Assembly (NCBI GenBank): GCA_029237695.1
Contig: CM055271.1
Coordinates: 32,732,462-32,796,461 of the forward strand
Source: Conchocele bisecta
Taxonomy: Eukaryota; Mollusca; Bivalvia; Lucinida; Thyasiridae
Length of the DNA: 64,000 nt
Direction: 5' to 3'
The first letter of the stretch is position 1. Each line of letters opens with the position of its first letter. The notes under the pieces were generated by a model. That model was not told the DNA's origin. It was given only the letters and a program-made list of their open reading frames with translations, and made no database searches. This document shows, piece by piece, positions 21,013-32,095 of this stretch. The translations under genes were made by a program, and so were the position numbers.

Positions 21013-21730
21013 ATGAGTATATACGGACCAGGTAGTTCTTCCAATTCCAATCGCGATTGGGTGACAGATATAAATTCAAAGAATTTGGAACCGGCAGAAG
21101 GGGGATTCATCCCGACAGAGTGATTTTTTAACTACCGGAAAAACCAAGGCCCTGATCAATAGAACTATATCGGCGGCCACGGACGAGATTCACAAGAGTC
21201 TACTATCACAACTTAGAGTATATGCCCTGGCTGTGACTACACAAACTCGTGAAGAAACACATACAGAACTAAACGAACTAGGCGGGAAAATAACCGAATT
21301 TCGGGAAGAGGCCCGGACGGGGATTGAGGAAGTCCGGACGGGTATTGAGAAAGTGCGATCAGATATACAGACGAACCTTACGGAAGCCTATTGGATGTTG
21401 CGCTCTGAGGACCAGACAGTACTTACTGAACTAGATGGAAAAATAACAGAATTTCGGGAAGAGGCCCATACAGAGTTTATGGAAGTTTCCGATAAACTAA
21501 ATCGAGTTCGCAAAAACGCGAACAAAGCACTTGAGGATACCTCTGAAATGGTTCGTGTTGAGGCCCGTACCGCTATCGAGGAGCTTGCCGCATTGTTGGA
21601 CACATCTGTAGAGCAGCTTAAGGTATTACGCAGCAGAAACCCCATCATCACGTGGTTACAACAACAACAACGTCGCCCACTCCAAAGTAAGTATTATTTG
21701 ACATTTTCCTTAATATGCAACGGATTTTGA
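21013..21730 (+). pseudogene. Coiled-coil protein of the viral element, one frameshift
   Basis: ATG at 21,013 gives MSIYGPGSSSNSNRDW and stops at a TGA at 21,121; the +1 frame is open from there to 21,730. Together about 238 residues. From about residue 70 it is a long charged helix with heptad character and an internal duplication: GKITEFREEA occurs twice, about 165 bp apart. It ends in a Gln-rich tail. Polinton-like viruses often carry coiled-coil fibre-like proteins, but no specific role is proven. The palindrome CCAATCGCGATTGG lies in its first codons. Confidence 0.55.
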
Positions 21731-21776
21731 TGAAATATGGAGCAGCAAACGCGTCTTTATGAGATGCATTTGACTT

Positions 21777-22229
21777 ATGTCGTGTTTGCAAAGAATCGAT
21801 TTCCGTGTCAGAGACACGGAAATCGATTCTTCGCAAAAACGACAGATGTTTGGGCGACAATTACTAACTTACAAGTGGCTGGGTCCATACGAGGTGTGCT
21901 CCATTCACCGTTCTCTTGGCATACTCTTGGACCAGTTCGGCTCTAACCGGCAGTATCTCACGTATTTCACTGTCGCCCCGACACACATCTGGTTCCCCAA
22001 AGTGGTGAAGTCATCTAAGCTCGGGATCGTTCCACATCCTGTAATTGACAGCGATCTAACCCTGTGGCTGTGTCTGGAAAAATGTGGGCTTATGTCGTTG
22101 TGGATAAGCTTAATTGCATTTTCTTGTTTATTTGATTTTCCACTCACTTTTCAATACTTGAGCAACGCAAAACTACTATACAGCCTTCAAATTCATATAA
22201 ATACATGTATTACACTTTCTGCCGATTAA
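21777..22229 (+). CDS. Unrecognised open frame next to the viral island
   Basis: ATG at 21,777 and 150 codons. The first 20 residues are encoded by the hairpin (RIDFRVRDTEIDSS). The middle (RQLLTYKWLGPYEVCSIHRS) has ordinary protein-like composition and the island's base composition, and the end is hydrophobic. I recognise no family. It may be a decayed last gene of the viral element or chance. Confidence 0.3.
   Translation: MSCLQRIDFRVRDTEIDSSQKRQMFGRQLLTYKWLGPYEVCSIHRSLGILLDQFGSNRQYLTYFTVAPTHIWFPKVVKSSKLGIVPHPVIDSDLTLWLCLEKCGLMSLWISLIAFSCLFDFPLTFQYLSNAKLLYSLQIHINTCITLSAD
21785..21837. repeat. 25-bp hairpin
   Basis: The stem pairs 21,785-21,809 with 21,813-21,837 (one A/C mismatch) around a three-base AGA loop; core AATCGATTTCCGTGTC and complement. 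It lies just after the coiled-coil gene, at or near the right limit of the viral island. It may be a transcription terminator or a remnant of a foldback insertion. Confidence 0.85.
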
Positions 22230-22499
22230 AATTCAGTTTGATTGTTTAATTATTATGTTCTACTTGATTTTGTATTTTAATCAAATTTTATATTGTATTA
22301 ATTGATGAATGCTCATTCCAGGGTCATCTGACCTGTTCCCATTGATCAGAAATTAAATAGAAATTGAGGGTATGTTGTGACATAAAAATAATCAAAACAA
22401 CATATTTTTTGGGGAGTTTCTAACACTAATTTATTCCAAAGTAAACGTATGGATGGGAATGTATGGAACGCCAGAACTGTCTTAACTGAACTAATATTG

Positions 22500-22856
22500 C
22501 TATCTTACGTGGATTCATCTTTAATTTATGTGGATTAATCTTCATCTTATATGGAATCGTCTTTATCTTATGTGGATTCATCTTTATCTTATGTGGATTC
22601 ACCTTTATATTATGTCAATTCGTCTTTATCGTATGTCGATTCATCTTATGCCGGTCCGTCCTTATATTATATATGCTCGTCTTGATATTGTGTCGAATCT
22701 TCTTCAGCATTATATTATGTGGCTTAGTCTTTATCTTATGTCAGTTCGCCCTTACATTATGTCAGTTTGTATTTATCTTATGTCAAATCGCCTTTATCTT
22801 ATGTCACTTCGTACTTATCTTATGTCAGTTCGTATTTATCTTATTTATCTTACACG
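22500..22856 (+). repeat. Degenerate 21-22-bp tandem array, forward
   Basis: Units such as CTTTATCTTATGTGGATTCA and CTTTATCTTATGTCAGTTCG repeat about 16 times. The complementary array lies at 23,385-23,800, with a smaller complementary piece at 22,930-23,100. Long frames across it are repeat artefacts. Confidence 0.85.
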
Positions 22857-22929
22857 GGTGTCGACATGGTTGTTGTTGCGGGAAATAAATAGCAAGTGTC
22901 AACACAAATATCTCTCCAATACATAAACC

Positions 22930-23100
22930 CCATATTAACAATGTTCGACATAAAGACGAAATGACAAAACATAAAGAGAACTGCACTTAAGATAAATACA
23001 CATCTACATAAGATAAGAACCGACCCGTACGAGGGATAAATACGAACCCACATAACATTAAGATATACCCACAAAAGATAATGTCAACCCGACACAATAT
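22930..23100 (-). repeat. Short, more diverged piece of the 21-22-bp array, reversed
   Basis: Units like GACATAAAGACGAAATGAC and CACATAAGATAAGAACCGAC match the complement of the forward array. Confidence 0.65.
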
Positions 23101-23139
23101 ATTCCCCCGGCTGACAAAAGGGACATTACGGCATATGCG

Positions 23140-23350
23140 ATCAGAGTAGCCGCAGATCAGCATGTGCCTCCGCACAGTCTTATCAGGGCCTACGCTGTTC
23201 GTTATTCCATCAATGGAGTAGCATTAATAACACCAGCAAGACGATTATAATCGAGTCATTTTCTGTGTGAGTTTCCAAAAGGAATTATATATCCAATTAG
23301 TGCCAATTATTGTAAACGCTATACTGTCCCATTTCTCAGCCCGGCAGCCC
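23140..23350. repeat. Fragment of foldback family C
   Basis: GCAGATCAGCATGTGCCTCC and CCATCAATGGAGTA match the interior of the family C element, and CCCATTTCTC is a piece of its right arm. The outer ends are lost. It sits between the forward and reversed tandem arrays. Confidence 0.5.
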
Positions 23351-23384
23351 ATATAAAGACGAACCAACATACGATTATAAGATA

Positions 23385-23800
23385 ATAAAATAAAACGTGA
23401 GTTGACGTAAGCTAAAGACAAATTGACCTAATATAAAGACGGTATTGCATAAGATATAGATTAACCGACATACGATAAAGATGAATTGACATAAGATAAA
23501 TACTAATCTACACGAGATAAGGACGAACTGACATAAGATATAGACGAATCCGCACAATATAAAGAAAAATTGATATACGATAAAGGTGAACTCACATAAG
23601 ATAAAGACGAACTGACATAACATAAACACGAATCCACACAGGTTAAAGACTAACTGACATAAGATAAAAACGAACTGACATGAGATAAAGATGAATCCAC
23701 ACAAGATAAAGACAAACTGGCACAAGACAAAGACGAACTGACATAAGATAAGGACGAACTGACATACGAGTCCACGTAAGATAAATACGAAACCATTTAA
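23385..23800 (-). repeat. Degenerate 21-22-bp tandem array, reversed
   Basis: GATAAAGACGAACTGACATAA-type units, the complement of the array at 22,500-22,856. Together they form a large interrupted palindrome of arrays. Confidence 0.85.
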
Positions 23801-24667
23801 GAGCAATACATGTCTTCAGTTAAGGCAGTCATGGCGTTCCATAGGAATGGGTTTTGCACCACGACAGTACATTTGCCTCTGGATGATGATTTAGAAAATA
23901 TGCAACTTTCAGTCACTAGTTCTGCAAGTGACGTGGCACGGCATGGTATGAAAGTGGAAATTTCACCTCAGAATCTGATAATTTTAAAGAGGCTGCACCG
24001 AGATATTTCACATTCCTGCATAGGTAATGAGCATTAATGGAGCAGCATATTTGTGTTTATGTACAAATCTTTAGTTCATAAATGTCAAACACATTTTGCT
24101 GTCTGCCCATTTATTTGCAATTAACTGGTAACTGCACCCTTTATATCGCGGTCAGGCAATTGCCATCTAGCAATATTTCTCCAGTCACAGCCACATATAT
24201 ATGGAAGGGGATATCCGCCACTACATTGCATGCTGCTTCATGACAATGCAGTCGACCATTGTTACATGTCATCCTGCACTGCGGCTATTCGTTACTGCTT
24301 AATGACAACTCCATCTTGCATTATTACATTGCATATTGCATACCTCGATTGGCTATTTCACATTGTTACTTGCCATATTCTGCCATGTGTCATTCTGCTT
24401 ACTGCTTGCTGGGATGCGTATATGACTATATGAATTCCGCCGAATGACGCATGCAAGCACGCAGAATGGCCAATGTCAGAATATGAAATGGCCGAATGAG
24501 GGATGCCAGCATCGCAGTAAGCAGTAGGCCGAATGAAACTTGGCAAAATGTGCAACGCCCTCTGTTGTCATAATGGGAACGCTTCCATTATGACACCAGG
24601 TCAGGTCATAAATAAGTACAGTAGATGTTTTTTCTTGTCGTCTTTTGTCACTGTGCCACCGCGGACG

Positions 24668-25851
24668 TAATGTATTTAAAGTGGTCGATCACCGCGGGCA
24701 TAGCCTACCTGTCCCCCGCGATCACTGTTTCAGGCAGTGGGATCGCGGTGACAGCATCCTCGGTCACTGTGATGCACTGCCCGAACGATATCACGGTGAT
24801 TCGCCGTGGTCGTTCACGGGGGATCACCACGATTGCGTATCTACCTGTATAAATGCATGTACGCGAAGGTACAGTACTTTAGCAAAATAAAACATTTTTG
24901 TTTGTATGAGAAACGATGAATTAAGTGAGCGCGTGCGTGTGTATGTGTACGTGTGCATTCGCGCTTTGATGTAGCTAAAGTCGAACATAATGCTATATCA
25001 CTATTCTATATGTACACGAGTTATGGTGTTAACTGCTTAGACACAATGCCATCAATGTTTGTCAAATTGCAGGCCTGTAGCCAGGGGGGGGGGGGGGTCG
25101 GAGCGGTCCGACGACACCCCGACCAGCCACAAGGTCCACTTTTTTAGCCTCGATGTCCACTTCTTTAGCCTCGAGGTCCACTTTTTTAGACCCCCCTAGA
25201 TACCTCAGGCCCATGGGGCCTTCGAAACGACCCCCCCTCCCCCCCCCCCCCTTCAAACAGGTCTGGCTACGGGCCTGAATTGTATATATATTTGCTTAAC
25301 TTGGTTGATTGATTGAATTGCGAATAAAGGTTATTTAATCCATTCTGGCCGCAAAGGAAATAATCCCGTCTTTATCATTTAGCGGCTTACCTGTGACTAT
25401 TTCGGGAGATTGAACACCATCGGTCTAATTATTATTTTTTTTAGCACGAACTATAATTAGCAGGTACTCTTCATTAGTAACTGTACATGCAAATACGGAC
25501 ATAAGTATCCATTGTCAACAGATGAGTAAATGGAAAGTGGGATTATTACCTTAATAGAAGTAATTAGAAATCGTATCGGTCCCCGTTATTCGTTAATTTA
25601 ATGACCGGCCTCCGTTTCGCCCTTCGACCTACTCGTCCCCGTCAGTCGCTCAAACATAATACGATAGCCGACACAGGTTACGACAGGCCCGTATGCAGGG
25701 GTGTGGTGGGGGGGGGGGGGGGTGCGACAGTGACCGCACATTGATCACAGTGACCGAGGATGCTGTCACCGCGATCCCACTGCCTGAAACAGTGATCGCG
25801 GGGGACAGGTAGGCTATGCCCGCGGTGATCGACCACTTTAAATACATTATG
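24668..25851. repeat. Inner inverted pair within the 6.2-kb element
   Basis: About 107 bp at 24,668-24,774 (AAAGTGGTCGATCACCGCGG, CGGTCACTGTGAT) return reversed at 25,744-25,851. The GC-rich arms resemble a separate foldback element inserted in, or copied within, the larger one. Confidence 0.8.
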
Positions 25852-27744
25852 TCCAGTCAGCCTGTATGATCACCTCAACATAATTGCAACAGAATTTATT
25901 TCTTTACACATGTGCTGAAGATAGCATTATAAAGAACATATCAAAAGTCTAGAAAAATCTAAATAAGAGAAATCCCATAAAAGTAACTTTTAAAACTGGT
26001 CTATTCGACAATAAGACGAATGGCCGTTGCAGCCCACCACATGCAAACATTTCAAATATACCGTGTGATGACGTATCATGGATTTCTAAAGACGAGTGTT
26101 TATTTTACATTATTTATCATGTTTGCGGATAATATCACGTTTATATAATACTGTTGTTGCTTTCATACAAGTGTAATTCCCGTGTTTTACAAGTTTATTG
26201 GCGTTGTCATGGATTTTCGCGGTTGTCAACAATCATCAATAAACATAAACAATGTACAATATTTAGCATAGATCCAATTTACCTACTCTGTCATATACAA
26301 TAATAACTGCTGATAACATTATAAAAGACACGTGATTTAAAATAACAAATAATGCTAAAAAAACTTGCACATTGCATTTTTTTCTCAACGTATGGTGGTC
26401 AATTTTGAACATAAGCCAGCTGTTTTTAATATATATTATATATTCATTGCTTATCAATATTTTACATATTCACTTATGTTTGGAAGTATTTTATCCCCAC
26501 CCCTCCGCCCCTGCACCAATACCCGGTATGGGGGCATTATAATTTGTAACTGTATGTCCGTCCGACCGTCTGTATGTCCGTCATATATAGTTTGACAGAC
26601 GAACCAATTCTACAGTTTGATTCCGATTAACTTAATTTTTTGTATACATAAACATCATCAAGCGCCATAAGTTTGTAATGTTAACATTTTTACATTAGCT
26701 CCAATATATCTGGAGCAATTTTTATCCTATCGCATAGCGAAAACTGGATATAGGGATGCAAAAGTCGTACGTCCATTCGTCCGTCTGTCTGACTATCCAT
26801 CATGTTTTCCATTCTGCTATAACTGCTTTACCGTATGGCAGATTGGCTTGAAACTTCATGTATCACAGTCGTGCTCCCATGTGCCCAAGGTCACGGTACA
26901 AAACGGTCAAATAATGTTTTGACACTTCGTGTGCATGTCCATAGTTTCATTTCTCACCCCAAAGTCAAGGTCAAGTAACATGGAAACTTCCACTTCAGGA
27001 GACTGGAGGCAAACCATCAGTATTTTTATGCCAATGATCGATGTGAACTTGAGTGACATGTCGTTTGTATATACATAATTTTGAAATTTGTATCTGGTCA
27101 TGCATTGAAATATGGTGTTAATCCGGTAATTACCTCTGATTAACCGCTGTACTGGAAGGCTCTCATCGTGATTATAAATGAAACGGCCAGCAGCTGTTTG
27201 CGTGATATCGTATTATGATTAGGTTGATTTCACACAATCATGAGCTTCCTGGGATGTATTGTTCAGCTGATGCAGGATCTGGTCTCTCGGAACTGCTGCC
27301 AAATGCTGAACGGAAAAGCAGTAGCACGAGCGGTCATGGGTCATTTGCTAGTAGACAACGCTTTGAATTAAATGCTCGTCTCACGGAGCCGGACATATGA
27401 CAGAAATGGTTTGATAATTGAATCCGTCGTAAATGAAGGACCTGCTCGAAGTGAAAAGTGATCGGACATATCACGCTAGCTAATTATAGTGCTGAAGCCC
27501 ATGGCGACATTACTGAAGTTAGCAAAATATACGACGTTCTTCTGTCCGTTAATCTTACTGTTCAGTCTTTTGTTAAAAGTGATCTTATTCACGTTTCTCT
27601 GAAGGAAAATAGTCATTAAAAGAATATCGAATAGCAGCACTTTGACTTCAGTATATGGAAATGATATACTTATTTAAGAACATTTATAATAGCAGAGCGA
27701 TCATGTGATAGAGAACTTAATTTGATACACTATTGCTTATAATG

Positions 27745-29236
27745 CTTCCCTTCTTCGCTGCCACAGGCCACAATCAAAATCTGAAATCAGCGTATGTGCA
27801 AATGATGCAAGACCGAGACTACCAACAACAAACTACATCAAACTGTCAGATCAGGACATCATGCTGTTTGTAGGAGCGCCCGGTAATGGGCAGGCTTATA
27901 TGCGCTTACCTCGTCATTGAATCCGTCTTAATAAGAAGTGTAAATGCAACTTGAGATATGACTAGAGGCAAAGGCATGACCAAATCACAGCAAGCAGAAT
28001 GGTTAGTATTATTATTTTCATGCGCAGAAGTAAACAGTGGCATACAGGAGTTCTGTTAAAATCAGTATCACACAAGTGGCCAACACATTGAATGTGGTCA
28101 AGCAAACCAAAGCGAGACTACAAAGACACGCATTGAAACATTCTCATTATTTCTTCTTGAAAGAAATCCGTTCAACGAAGATCATTTGTTGCGAAATATA
28201 GAAACAAGCGTGTCATCTGATTCCTCAACAAATATCGACAGGGCAAAATAATGTGTCGAATGTACTAAACAAAATGCTTAGCAATACTGTAATGGATTAT
28301 TCGTTCAAACGATCACACAAAGCAGTGACACGTAACACAAAACCTTCAGTAAAAGTAGACAGTGAAGCAATTAATGTCTATCCACAGTTGATTTTCCAAC
28401 GACCTACAGTAGTTTTCAGTGGATCGGATGTGACATGTCACACGTATTTAAATACGAACTGTTCAGTATCCCGTCATCTCTATTTGATTCATCGGGTTTT
28501 CTAAGACAGACACAAAAACAACAGCGTTAGCAGATGCAATATGGGCCATGGGAAACTGTTGCAACATTGAGATGGAAACGAGAACGTAAATCATGTGATT
28601 GTTTGTGGATCTATATTACACCGTATTCCCTGGCAACAGGGTTCTAGATGTCCTGGCATCTGACAGACATATGTAGATTACAGGGTGTGACACTGCATCA
28701 CGGCTCTTCGGTATATGTAAGGGACATGCACTGACGAAAGTAATGAATGAAGAACATTTAAATGCATGTGCAGAAGTGTTCATTGATAGCAGCGCAAAGG
28801 AAAGGATGGTGTAGTGCAAGCTGGTGAGAGTGTACTTAGTGGGATTTACGGTGGGTTATATCAGGAGGACTAGATACACTTCGCTCCAGAAAATTTACTA
28901 TCAAAGTTTCGGCAGTACAACGTGTGTACAGGTACATGCACTGCCACCTACATCAGCAGCAGCGAAATACCACAGTATGAGGGAGTACCTAACTGGATTG
29001 ATTCACAGATGAACTGGCACCACAGGAATGGGGATGGTTTGTTGTAAAACAAGATACTTCCTAGACATACATATTTTCCACCTGCTTCCGAAAGTCTCCT
29101 GAAGACTATCAGGTGCAGCTCTAAACTGGAGTGCGATACAAAACGTTGTACATCCAGAAAACATGGACTTGGATGTTCCACAGGATGCGGCAAATGCAGA
29201 GGTGTGGCATGCACTAACTTTACAAACCTCAGTTAG
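27745..29236 (+). pseudogene. Decayed gene ending in a CXC (tesmin-like) cysteine domain
   Basis: Pieces in successive frames fit one protein family that I recall as multi-copy uncharacterised proteins in molluscs: LPFFAATGHNQNLKSAYVQM at 27,745; GMTKSQQAEWLVLLFSCAEV from 27,976; a segment with LLERNPFNEDHLLRNIETSV at about 28,156; a run with VMDYSFKRSHKAVT at about 28,290; FSKTDTKTTALADAIWAMGN near 28,497; HALPPTSAAAKYHSMREYL near 28,940. The last frame, 29,111-29,236, encodes cysteines in CXC spacing with CTSRKHGLGCSTGCGKCRGV, then stops. CXC domains bind DNA in tesmin/TSO1 proteins. At least four frame changes and several stops make it a pseudogene. It lies inside the 6.2-kb inverted-repeat element. 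Confidence 0.7.
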
Positions 29237-30714
29237 TCCGACCTATTGAGTAGACGTATTACCCAACTGACATATTAATACAAATGGACAATCAAACTGA
29301 GGTGAGTGAATTGATTTGTAGAGCTAATTATCTCTATTTAAAACTACTTGTAGCATAGTTTAAGCAGGAAATATGTGATATTACACATTGAGATAACGAG
29401 TCTCCACCTGAGATGTTATGTTTGCAATTTGTTGTGAATGAGCGAGTTTTTCTTTTCGTGCACATGCTATTTTGGCGGCCATTTTTAATGTCATTTTAAT
29501 GTCAATGACAGAGCAATTAAATTCATATATAGTATCATTATCAGAGGAGTTTACCTTTAACTATGTATTTGAGCACTGTACATTGTGCCAAAAATTATTT
29601 ACAAATGATAATATGACAAAAGTAGCGTGATATATCTGTATACGACGGCCATCTTGGATTTATGCAAATTAAGCTTGTTTCCCCTGCTTCGATTTGTCTA
29701 GACTTTTAGTATGTTGTCATAAACACTTCACAGACACATATGCAAGTAAAATAGTTTCTGTTGCAATTTTGTTAAGGTTGGGCTACAAATTGATATAGGC
29801 TGACTGGTCAAAATTATGCCCGCAGTGGCACAGTGACAAAATACCACAAGAAAAGACGTCTACTGTACTTATTTTGGAGCGCCACCTGACGTCATAATGG
29901 AAGCGTTCCCATTATGACAACCGAGGGCGCTGCACATTTTGCCAAGTTTCATTCGGCCTACTGCTTACTGCGATGCTGGCATCCCTCATTCGGCAATTTC
30001 ATATTCTGACATGGGCCATTCTGCGTGCTTGCATGCGTCATTCGGCGAAATCCATATAGTCATATACGCATCTCAGCAAGCAGTAAGCAGAATGACACAT
30101 GGCAGAATATGGCATGTAACAATGTGAAATAGCCAATCGAGGTATGCAATATGCAATGCCATAATGCAAGATGGAGTTGTCATTAAGCAGTAGTGTATAG
30201 CCAAGATGCAGGATGACATGTAACAATGTCAAATAGCCAATCGAGGTATGCAATGTGAAATGTAATAATGCACGATGGAGTTGTCATTAAGCAGTAACGA
30301 GTAGCCGCAGTGCAGGATGGCATGTAACAATGGTCGACTGCATTGTTATGAAGCAGCATGCAATGTAGTGGCGGATACCCCCTTCCATACATATACGTAC
30401 AGTTATACGTGTGGTGATGTGAAGTCCTGGGTTATGACGTCATAACTCCTCCACGACCACCACTGCAAAACCGACTGCGTTAAACGTGCCATGATGTCGG
30501 AACATCTATTAGCAATCTCAACTCGCAATCAATCAGTTTGATTGACTGAGCCTGAGATGTAGCACAGCTCAGGCTCAGCCTATCAGTCTGCTTGATTTAG
30601 AGCACACTATTCAAATATTTCGAAACAAAACAATGGACAAATATTTGTGAGATTAGCTCAAACAGTGTTGTGGCATCTAAACCGGGAGCAAACAGATGCG
30701 TTCGTTACTACTAC

Positions 30715-31209
30715 TACTGTCTGTTTCACGAAAGCTGTTTCACGAAAATTTTACGGCTATATAAACAATGCAAAAATAATATTTTTTATGATAATGTTAA
30801 ATGTTATCAAGTATGAGTTTTCTTTTTATTTTGTGAAATTTGGTCCAATATTGATTTTATTACGAAAATACAAGTTCCCTATGTTAAATCCCCATGTGGA
30901 AATGTGTCTAATTTCAGAAATAGTAGACCGATTTTCAAAATGTAACTTTAGTTTGCTTAGTTAGATCATTTCCAAGCTATTTTTCTCCCGTTTTTTGTCT
31001 CCTACCACAGCTCCTCCAGCTCCTCCACGTCCTTTTCACGCATGTTAAATTCCCATTTTTCGTAATAAAATCAATATTTGACAAAATTTCACGAAATAAA
31101 AAGAAGGCTCATTCTGAAATGTTGATAAAATTTATTATTAATTAAAAGATTGCTTTTGAATTGTTTAAATGGCCGTGATATTCTGGCATGTTTCATGAAA
31201 CAGACAGTA
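30715..31209. repeat. Inverted-repeat element family B (MITE)
   Basis: Ends TACTGTCTGTTTCACGAAA and complement TTTCATGAAACAGACAGTA. The inner AGAAGGCTCATTCTGAA segment matches the arms of the 46,396-49,230 element. Non-coding. Confidence 0.8.
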
Positions 31210-32095
31210 GAGAATGTCTCACCAAGACGGTGGCTTGGGTTCTGGCATTTGTTACACTGTGTCTGAAAATGAAAATAATAACAACACATGTCTTAGATAA
31301 TTATAATGGTTATTTGACACGTGGATATGAATGCAATTGAAAACGATGGTACCGGTAGTTTGAAATTACATATAGGTGAGAGTACACTAAATGGTGCCAA
31401 AGCGCCAAGGGAGGCCAAAGTAGTCCAGTATAAAAACAATAGTGCGGGTGTTTTGAGGTTATAAACACAGTTTGCTTGCAAATCTTCATCCATTACTACG
31501 AAGTATCACTTGAGGAACATTTGTGGGTGCTTTTAACACAAGTATTCGGCATATTTGTAGCAATTGAAAAAAAAACACTGAACCTGTTGGTGACGTGATG
31601 TTAACAGAGTTTCCGTGGCCAATAAATGTAAACAATATCTGGGGATATGACGAGGTTGGATTTTTCTGTCTTAGGAGTAAGTGAACCTATTGTTTAATTC
31701 ATGCAGAACCACAGTACAGACCGGCTGCAGGTCATCTACACGTAGGTCTCACAGCGTCCATACGAATAGTGAAAGTATGAGAGACTGACCTTATTGGATA
31801 GGACTCGGTTAAATTATATATATGTAGTAAAACTAGTTGGTGTGTTCTAACCTATAACACACCAAACCTTTGTCCGGATGATATATAATACACATGTAGT
31901 ATGAAGGTGCATATACCTTTTCACATTTACATTGTTGAAATAACTTTTCTCGTCTGCTGTTTATTTTTATTCTCCATTTGTCTTATCAAAAACGAGGTTC
32001 CGCAGCATTTTAGAACCATTTAAAAAATATAAAACAGCAACAGAACAAAGGAACGAAAGGTTTTATTTCCCACCTTCTAAGAAGCGTTACTATTG
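31210..32095. other. Intergenic stretch, nothing recognised
   Basis: AT-rich, no open frame of note and no repeat that I could match elsewhere in the window. Confidence 0.4.

Larger units (their letters stand above)
14463..21060. repeat. Palindrome class B: CAATnGCnATTG-type sites
   Basis: Short inverted repeats built on CAAT/ATTG: 14,463-14,474, 14,482-14,503 (9-bp arms AGCCCCAAT/ATTGGGGCT), 15,281-15,294 (CCAATTGCGATTGG), 15,523-15,537 (GCAATC CCC GATTGC), 15,700-15,714 (GCAATC GGG GATTGC) and 21,047-21,060 (perfect CCAATCGCGATTGG). All lie within viral-element genes. Confidence 0.75.
11826..21730. mobile_element. Endogenous Maverick/Polinton-like viral element, decayed
   Basis: About 10 kb of compact, GC-richer coding sequence in an AT-rich host. 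Order left to right: polymerase fragment (+), helicase-HNH (+), integrase (-), four small structural-type genes (-), capsid candidate (-), Ala-Pro membrane protein (+), large capsid-associated candidate (-), two further genes (+). Retroviral-type integrase together with B-family polymerase and a capsid-like gene is the Polinton/Maverick hallmark, from knowledge of that group. Packaging ATPase, protease and terminal inverted repeats were not found, so both limits are approximate and internal deletions are likely. Most genes are broken; the capsid-like gene is not. Confidence 0.75.
24197..30396. mobile_element. 6.2-kb element with long terminal inverted repeats
   Basis: The left arm (24,197-24,663) and right arm (29,821-30,396) are complementary over about 470-570 bp: ATGGAAGGGG, ATCCGCCACTACATTGCATG, TTCGGC...GCATGC blocks and GTCATAATGGGAACGCTTCC all recur reversed. 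The right arm is longer because a unit of about 105 bp, with GCCAATCGAGGTATGCAAT, is doubled. Inside are a smaller inverted pair (24,668-24,774 and 25,744-25,851), G/C runs near 25,083, 25,229 and 25,710, and a decayed gene at 27,745-29,236. Arms and internal gene together suggest a DNA transposon, but the gene could also have been captured. Confidence 0.75.

Noticed and set aside
11826..21730. Terminal inverted repeats of the viral island
   Set aside because: No complementary pair was found by eye near the two limits; the shared 42-bp block is in direct orientation.
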